From: Spirochaetaceae bacterium
GTDB lineage: Bacteria; Spirochaetota; Spirochaetia; Treponematales; Breznakiellaceae
DNA: 10,860 nt
Assembly (NCBI GenBank): GCA_031265015.1
Contig: JAISDG010000047.1
Location: forward strand, 1-10,860
Direction: 5' to 3'
Part shown: positions 6,922 through 10,860 of the stretch, one piece after another
Position numbering within the stretch: position 1 is the stretch's first letter
Layout: each line of letters begins with the position of its first letter
Notes under the pieces: model-generated
What the model was told of the DNA's origin: nothing
The model's input: the letters and a program-made list of their open reading frames with translations, nothing else
Databases searched by the model: none
Translations under genes and position numbers: made by a program

Positions 6922-7932
6922 GTGAAGAAAACTATTATCGTTCTTCTTATTGCGGCGGTCGTACTGTCCTTTGCGGCCTGCGGCGGCGGTCAGCAGGGCA
7001 GCGGGCTGCCCGTCATTGGCGTAGCTATTTACAAATTTGACGACACCTTTATGTCTTACACCCGCAACGCTATCCAGTCCAACGCAGCCGGCAGGGCCGA
7101 GCTGGAAGTGGTAGACTCCCAGAATGCCCAGGCTACCCAGAACGACCAGGTTGACGCGTTCCTTTCCAAAAAGATCAGCGCCATCGCCATTAACCCCGTT
7201 GACCGGACCGCGGCGGCCACCATCATTGATAAGGCCCAGGCCAAAAAAGTTCCCGTGGTATTCTTTAACCGGGAGCCTCTTCCCGAAGATATGGCTAAGT
7301 GGGATCAGGTGTACTATGTAGGGGCCAAAGCCGAACAGTCCGGTTCCATGCAGGGCGAAATCGCCTACGACTACTGGACCGCTAACTCCGACGCCGACAA
7401 AAACAACGACGGCGTTATCCAGTATATCATGCTCAAGGGCGAACCCGGCCACCAGGACGCGGAACTGCGGACCCAGTATTCCATCCAGTACCTTAAAGAC
7501 AACGGAGTCCAGGTTGAACTTCTGGCCGAAGATACCGCGATGTGGGACCGGCCGAAGGCCGTAGAAAAAATGGATGCCTTCCTGGCCGCCTACGGCGACA
7601 GGATCGAAATGGTATTCTGTAACAACGATGACATGGCTCTTGGCGTCATTGAATCCCTTAAAAACGCCGGTTATTTCCAGGGCGGAAAATATCTTCCCGT
7701 CCTTGGCGTCGATGCTACCGCTCCCGCGCTGGAAGCCCTTTCCCAGGGAACCCTGCTGGGTACTGTTCTTAATGACGCCGACAATCAGGGCAAAGCGACT
7801 TTCGACATTGCCTACGCCCTTGCCAGCGCTTCCGATCCCTCGACTGCCGGCTGGACCATCACCGACGGTAAGTATATCTGGGTGCCCTATCAGAAGGTTA
7901 CCAGGGACAACTATACCCAGTTCCAGAAGTAG
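6922..7932 (+). CDS. mglB: Galactose/glucose-binding lipoprotein MglB
   Basis: 336 aa from GTG at 6922. A lipoprotein signal peptide ends at Cys20 (SFAAC), so the protein is tethered to the membrane surface, unlike the soluble enterobacterial MglB. It binds sugar and delivers it to MglAC. Contact residues of E. coli MglB are recognisable: DDTFMS (the Asp/Phe pair), INPVD, GEPGHQDAELR (His177, Asp179, Arg183), AMWD (Trp208), CNNDD (Asn235), GVDA (Asp264) and LNDADNQ (Asn284). The calcium loop is kept as DKNNDGVIQ (159-167), with the matching Glu in RIEMVF. This points to D-galactose or D-glucose as ligand, though specificity was not tested here. First gene of the transporter unit, with its own candidate promoter upstream. 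Confidence 0.95.
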   Translation: MKKTIIVLLIAAVVLSFAACGGGQQGSGLPVIGVAIYKFDDTFMSYTRNAIQSNAAGRAELEVVDSQNAQATQNDQVDAFLSKKISAIAINPVDRTAAATIIDKAQAKKVPVVFFNREPLPEDMAKWDQVYYVGAKAEQSGSMQGEIAYDYWTANSDADKNNDGVIQYIMLKGEPGHQDAELRTQYSIQYLKDNGVQVELLAEDTAMWDRPKAVEKMDAFLAAYGDRIEMVFCNNDDMALGVIESLKNAGYFQGGKYLPVLGVDATAPALEALSQGTLLGTVLNDADNQGKATFDIAYALASASDPSTAGWTITDGKYIWVPYQKVTRDNYTQFQK

Positions 7933-7956
7933 TCTTTTTCGTATTTCCAAATTTTG

Positions 7957-8005
7957 ACCCGGCATATCCGGGTAAGGGATGTGCGGAAGCTTTCCGTGCA
8001 TCCCT
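7957..8005 (+). promoter_or_regulatory. Paired hairpins between mglB and mglA
   Basis: Two hairpins follow the mglB stop. The first is ACCCGG-CATAT-CCGGGT (7957-7973). The second is longer, with AGGGATG (7975-7981) pairing with CATCCCT (7999-8005) and continuing inward through two G-T wobbles to CGGAA/TTCCG. There is no T-run, so full termination is unlikely. Hairpins here are typical of binding-protein operons, where they protect the upstream mRNA and let the binding protein be made in excess over the membrane parts. Confidence 0.7.
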
Positions 8006-8036
8006 ATAGTTTATTTATATGCAGGAGGAACAGCCG

Positions 8037-9572
8037 ATGGCAAACAACGATTCACCTTCAGGTGCGTCCAACTATATCCTCCAGGTAAAAAATCTTTCCA
8101 AATCTTTTCCTGGCGTTAGAGCGCTCAATGATGTTTCGATCAATGTTAAGCCCGGCAGCGTGCATGCCCTGATAGGAGAAAACGGCGCCGGTAAATCAAC
8201 CCTTATGAAATGTCTCTTTGGCATTTACGAAGCCGATACCGGGGAAATTATTCTGGGCGGGAAAAAGGTACACTTTAATGATTCCAAGCAGGCTCTGGAT
8301 GCGGGAATCTCTATGATTCACCAGGAATTGCTGCCGGTACCGTTCCGAAGCGTCATGGAAAACCTGTGGCTGGGGCGTTTTCCCAAACAGTCCTTTGGTC
8401 CCATAAAGCTTATTGATCATAAAAAAATGTACAACGATACGGTGGCCCTTTTTAAGGACCTGGATATGGATATTCCCCCGAAAATCTGGGTGAGGGAACT
8501 GTCGGTATCCAAAGTGCAGTCTCTGGAAATCGCCAAGGCCGTATCTCACAATTCCCGGGTGATTATCATGGATGAACCCACGTCATCTCTTACGGAACAC
8601 GAGGTATCCCAGCTTTTCACCATCATCAGGCGGCTTCGGGACCAGGGGGTGGCGATTATCTATATATCCCACAAGATTGAAGAAATTCTTACCATTGCGG
8701 GAGAAGTATCGATAATGCGGGACGGGCAGCATATTGGTACCTTCGCGGCAAAGGAACTTACTACCGACAGAATCATTAAGCACATGGTAGGACGGGATTT
8801 AACTCACCGGTTCCCGCCAAAAATCAATGTCCCCGGCGGGGTAATCCTGGAAGTAAAAAACCTTACCTCTGCCATAAGTCATTCTTTTAAAGATGTAAGT
8901 TTTACCGTTCGAAAGGGTGAAATCTTCGGCATCGGGGGGCTGGTAGGCGCCCAGCGGACGGAATTGGTGGAATCCCTGTTTGGCCTGCGGTCTATTGCCG
9001 GCGGTACGGTTCTGATTAATGGAAAAGAACAGGAAATCAAGTCTCCCGTTCAGGCAAAACAGAAAAAACTGGCCCTGGTTACCGAAGAACGGCGGGTAAC
9101 GGGGATTATTCCCATGCGGTCTGTAAAGGATAATATGATCCTGGCCAATCTGAAAAAATATGTCAACCGTCTGGGCCTGATTAACGAACAAAAGGGAGAA
9201 CAGGACGCCCGGGAAAGCATCAAGACCCTGAATGTCAAAACCCCTTCAAGCAAAACCCTGATTCGGGATCTTTCCGGCGGTAACCAGCAGAAGGTGCTTT
9301 TTGCCCGGTGGTTCCTGACAGAGCCGGACATTCTTATTCTGGATGAACCAACCCGGGGTATTGATGTGGGGGCCAAGTACGAAATTTACAATATCATCAT
9401 TGAACTGGCAAAGCAGGGCAAGTGCGTAATCATGATTACTTCGGAGATGCCTGAACTGCTGGGGATTTCGGACAGAATTATGGTCATGTGCGAAGGCAGG
9501 GTTACCGGTATTCTGGAAGCAAAAGACGCTACCCAGGAAGAGATAATGCGCCTGGCGGCAAAATTCATGTAG
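8037..9572 (+). CDS. mglA: Sugar ABC transporter ATPase MglA (two fused nucleotide-binding domains)
   Basis: 511 aa from the ATG at 8037, chosen because AGGAGG (8023-8028) sits 8 bases upstream; the ATG at 8019 would overlap that site. It powers sugar import at the cytoplasmic face of the membrane. Domain 1 has Walker A GENGAGKST (47-55), a signature of the LSVSKVQ form and Walker B IIMDEPTSS (Asp179-Glu180). Domain 2 has a degenerate Walker A (GIGGLVGAQRTELV), a canonical LSGGNQQK signature (412-419) and Walker B LILDEPTRGID (Asp436). This asymmetry, with only the first P-loop intact, is usual for the RbsA/MglA/XylG family. Members of this family are hard to tell apart by sequence; the name rests mainly on the adjacent mglB. 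Confidence 0.94.
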   Translation: MANNDSPSGASNYILQVKNLSKSFPGVRALNDVSINVKPGSVHALIGENGAGKSTLMKCLFGIYEADTGEIILGGKKVHFNDSKQALDAGISMIHQELLPVPFRSVMENLWLGRFPKQSFGPIKLIDHKKMYNDTVALFKDLDMDIPPKIWVRELSVSKVQSLEIAKAVSHNSRVIIMDEPTSSLTEHEVSQLFTIIRRLRDQGVAIIYISHKIEEILTIAGEVSIMRDGQHIGTFAAKELTTDRIIKHMVGRDLTHRFPPKINVPGGVILEVKNLTSAISHSFKDVSFTVRKGEIFGIGGLVGAQRTELVESLFGLRSIAGGTVLINGKEQEIKSPVQAKQKKLALVTEERRVTGIIPMRSVKDNMILANLKKYVNRLGLINEQKGEQDARESIKTLNVKTPSSKTLIRDLSGGNQQKVLFARWFLTEPDILILDEPTRGIDVGAKYEIYNIIIELAKQGKCVIMITSEMPELLGISDRIMVMCEGRVTGILEAKDATQEEIMRLAAKFM

Positions 9573-9580
9573 GAGGAACC

Positions 9581-10702
9581 ATGGAACAGCCTTTGAAAGT
9601 AAGCACTGTCAAGGTGAATATCAGAATGAAGACCGTTAAGGATTTTGCGGTTCAGCATGCAATTTATTTTGTGTTTATCATTCTGATCATTTTTATCCAC
9701 TGTTATTCGTATTTCGGCCGGGGCGGCGCAACCTTCCTGTCTGTAGGGAACCTGATCAATATTCTTAATATGTCCGCTACCAGGATTATCATTGCCATGG
9801 GTATGGGCGGAATACTGATTACCGCGGGGGTGGATCTTTCCGCGGGGCGTCAGGTAGGGCTTGCGGCGGTGGTTTCCGCGTCCATGCTTCAGGCGTTAAC
9901 CTATTCCCGGCGGATGTATCCTGATTTGCCGGTACTGCCCCTGGTGGTGCCGATCATCCTTGCCATGCTGGCCTGCGGCCTCTTCGGCTTCCTTAACGGC
10001 TGGATCACCGCCAGGTTAAAGATCCCCGCGTTTATCGCCACCCTGGGATCCATGGTAGCGGTCTATGGGGCATGCTCGCTGTACTTTGACCGGCCTCCGT
10101 ATGGGGCACAGCCCATCGGCGGCCTGGATCCCCGGTTTAGCACTTTGGGTTCCAATTCTTTTCGTATTCTGGAAGGGCACGGCCTTGTTATCGGACCGAA
10201 CCCCGCGGATTTTTCGGGCGAGATCCACCGGTTCCCCATTAACTATATCGTTATCATTGCCGTCATAGTAACGGTACTGATCTACATTCTCTACAACAAA
10301 ACTACCTACGGCAAAAACATCTATGCCATTGGGGGCAATCCTGATGCCGCCAGGGTTTCCGGGGTTAATGTAGAACGGACCCTGATCATCGTATATACCC
10401 TGGCGGCGGTACTCTACGGCCTGGGGGGAACCCTGGAAGCGGCCCGGACCGGGGGCGCTACCAACAACTATGGGAACGGTTACGAACTGGTCGCCATTGC
10501 CGCCTGCGTTGTGGGGGGTGTGTCCAATATGGGAGGTATCGGGACCGTACCGGGTATCGTTATCGGGGTACTTCTGTTCAGCGTTATCAACTACGGCCTT
10601 ACCTTTATCAATATGTCGCCTTACTGGCAGCAGATTGTTAAAGGAGCGATTATCATCGTGGCGGTAGCGCTGGACATCAGAAAATACCTTAAAAAGCGGT
10701 AG
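9581..10702 (+). CDS. mglC: Sugar ABC transporter permease MglC
   Basis: 373 aa from the ATG at 9581, with AGGAGG (9571-9576) starting inside the mglA stop codon region. Longer frames reading into mglA lack a ribosome site. An integral inner-membrane protein of the RbsC/XylH/MglC family (BPD_transp_2), with about eight to ten hydrophobic helices, the first near residues 25-42. Conserved stretches are ILITAGVDLSAG, FGFLNGWITARLKIPAFIATLG, GGNPDAARVSGV and the cytoplasmic coupling region beginning EAARTGG (Glu286) through VVGGVSNMGGIGTVPG. It probably acts as a homodimer with MglA. A loop at about 185-215 (roughly YGAQPIGGLDP to SGEIHRF) separates helices. Last gene of the unit, followed by a strong terminator. 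Confidence 0.94.
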   Translation: MEQPLKVSTVKVNIRMKTVKDFAVQHAIYFVFIILIIFIHCYSYFGRGGATFLSVGNLINILNMSATRIIIAMGMGGILITAGVDLSAGRQVGLAAVVSASMLQALTYSRRMYPDLPVLPLVVPIILAMLACGLFGFLNGWITARLKIPAFIATLGSMVAVYGACSLYFDRPPYGAQPIGGLDPRFSTLGSNSFRILEGHGLVIGPNPADFSGEIHRFPINYIVIIAVIVTVLIYILYNKTTYGKNIYAIGGNPDAARVSGVNVERTLIIVYTLAAVLYGLGGTLEAARTGGATNNYGNGYELVAIAACVVGGVSNMGGIGTVPGIVIGVLLFSVINYGLTFINMSPYWQQIVKGAIIIVAVALDIRKYLKKR

Positions 10703-10718
10703 CGGACCGGCGCTTGGC

Positions 10719-10752
10719 AAAAGGGCTGCGGTAAAACCGGCAGCCCTTTTTT
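10719..10752 (+). terminator. Rho-independent terminator of mglBAC
   Basis: AAAAGGGCTGC (10719-10729) pairs with GCAGCCCTTTT (10740-10750), with an inner GG/CC pair and one bulged G, then the run continues to six T in total (10747-10752). It starts 17 bases after the mglC stop. Confidence 0.93.
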
Positions 10753-10753
10753 A

Positions 10754-10860
10754 GTGCGCCCAGCATGGGCAGTAACTTGGCGGTGAAAGTCCGCTACACG
10801 CTTGGCAGTAGGAAGTGTTAGCCAAAGGCAAGGGTGTCCATCGTGAGGTGGAATCTGAAG
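10754..10860 (+). mobile_element. Group IIC intron, 5' end (continues past right edge)
   Basis: The sequence starts GTGCGCCCAGCATGGGC and goes on through GCGGTGAAAGTCCGC, AGTAGGAAGTGTTAGCC, GCAAGGGTGTCC and GTGGAATCTGAAG. These match, in order and spacing, the 5' part (domain I) of bacterial group IIC introns such as the Oceanobacillus iheyensis intron used for structure work. Its first base lies one A after the terminator T-run, and insertion just behind terminator hairpins is the known habit of class C introns. Same strand as the mgl genes. The reverse transcriptase/maturase gene and 3' end should lie beyond the window; whether the copy is complete is unknown. Confidence 0.92.

Noticed and set aside
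6847..8001. A 384-residue minus-strand open frame opposite mglB.
   Set aside because: Shadow frame; glycine/valine-rich without motifs, while the + strand encodes an unmistakable MglB.

Overview
The window looks like chromosomal DNA of a spirochaete, most likely a termite-gut-type Treponema. This is inferred from the gene set and general sequence style, not from a marker gene. The closest architectural parallel I know is the mglBAC-type glucose/galactose transporter of treponemes. All intact genes are on the + strand and are closely packed.

Layout. Positions 1-730 hold the wreck of an insertion-sequence transposase: a zinc-knuckle plus Pro/Ala-rich piece cut by the left edge, then a frameshifted and internally deleted DDE integrase. 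Positions 731-1691 have no convincing gene. They hold a cluster of short perfect palindromes (846-1098) and a ten-copy 21-bp tandem repeat (1326-1535). Positions 1692-6743 are a four-gene sensory operon whose neighbours all overlap by 4 bases (GTGA or ATGA): a membrane-anchored sugar-binding protein, a LytS/YesM-type histidine kinase, a YesN-type response regulator with an AraC DNA-binding domain, and a XylF-like sugar-binding lipoprotein. After a 178-base gap with a candidate extended -10 promoter and a leader hairpin comes a complete ABC sugar importer: mglB (6922), mglA (8037) and mglC (9581). Hairpins separate mglB from mglA. A strong intrinsic terminator (10719-10752) ends the unit, and a group IIC intron begins one base after its T-run and runs off the right edge.

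How the genes fit together. The binding protein-kinase-regulator set resembles the XylFII-LytS-YesN xylose-sensing system described in clostridia, in which a membrane-associated binding protein presents sugar to the kinase and the regulator switches on the adjacent ABC transporter. By analogy (inference), the first three products here sense an extracytoplasmic sugar and control mglBAC. MglB keeps the galactose/glucose contact residues and the calcium loop, so the imported sugar is probably a hexose. The extra XylF-like lipoprotein is either a second sensor input or a second feeder for the MglAC permease.
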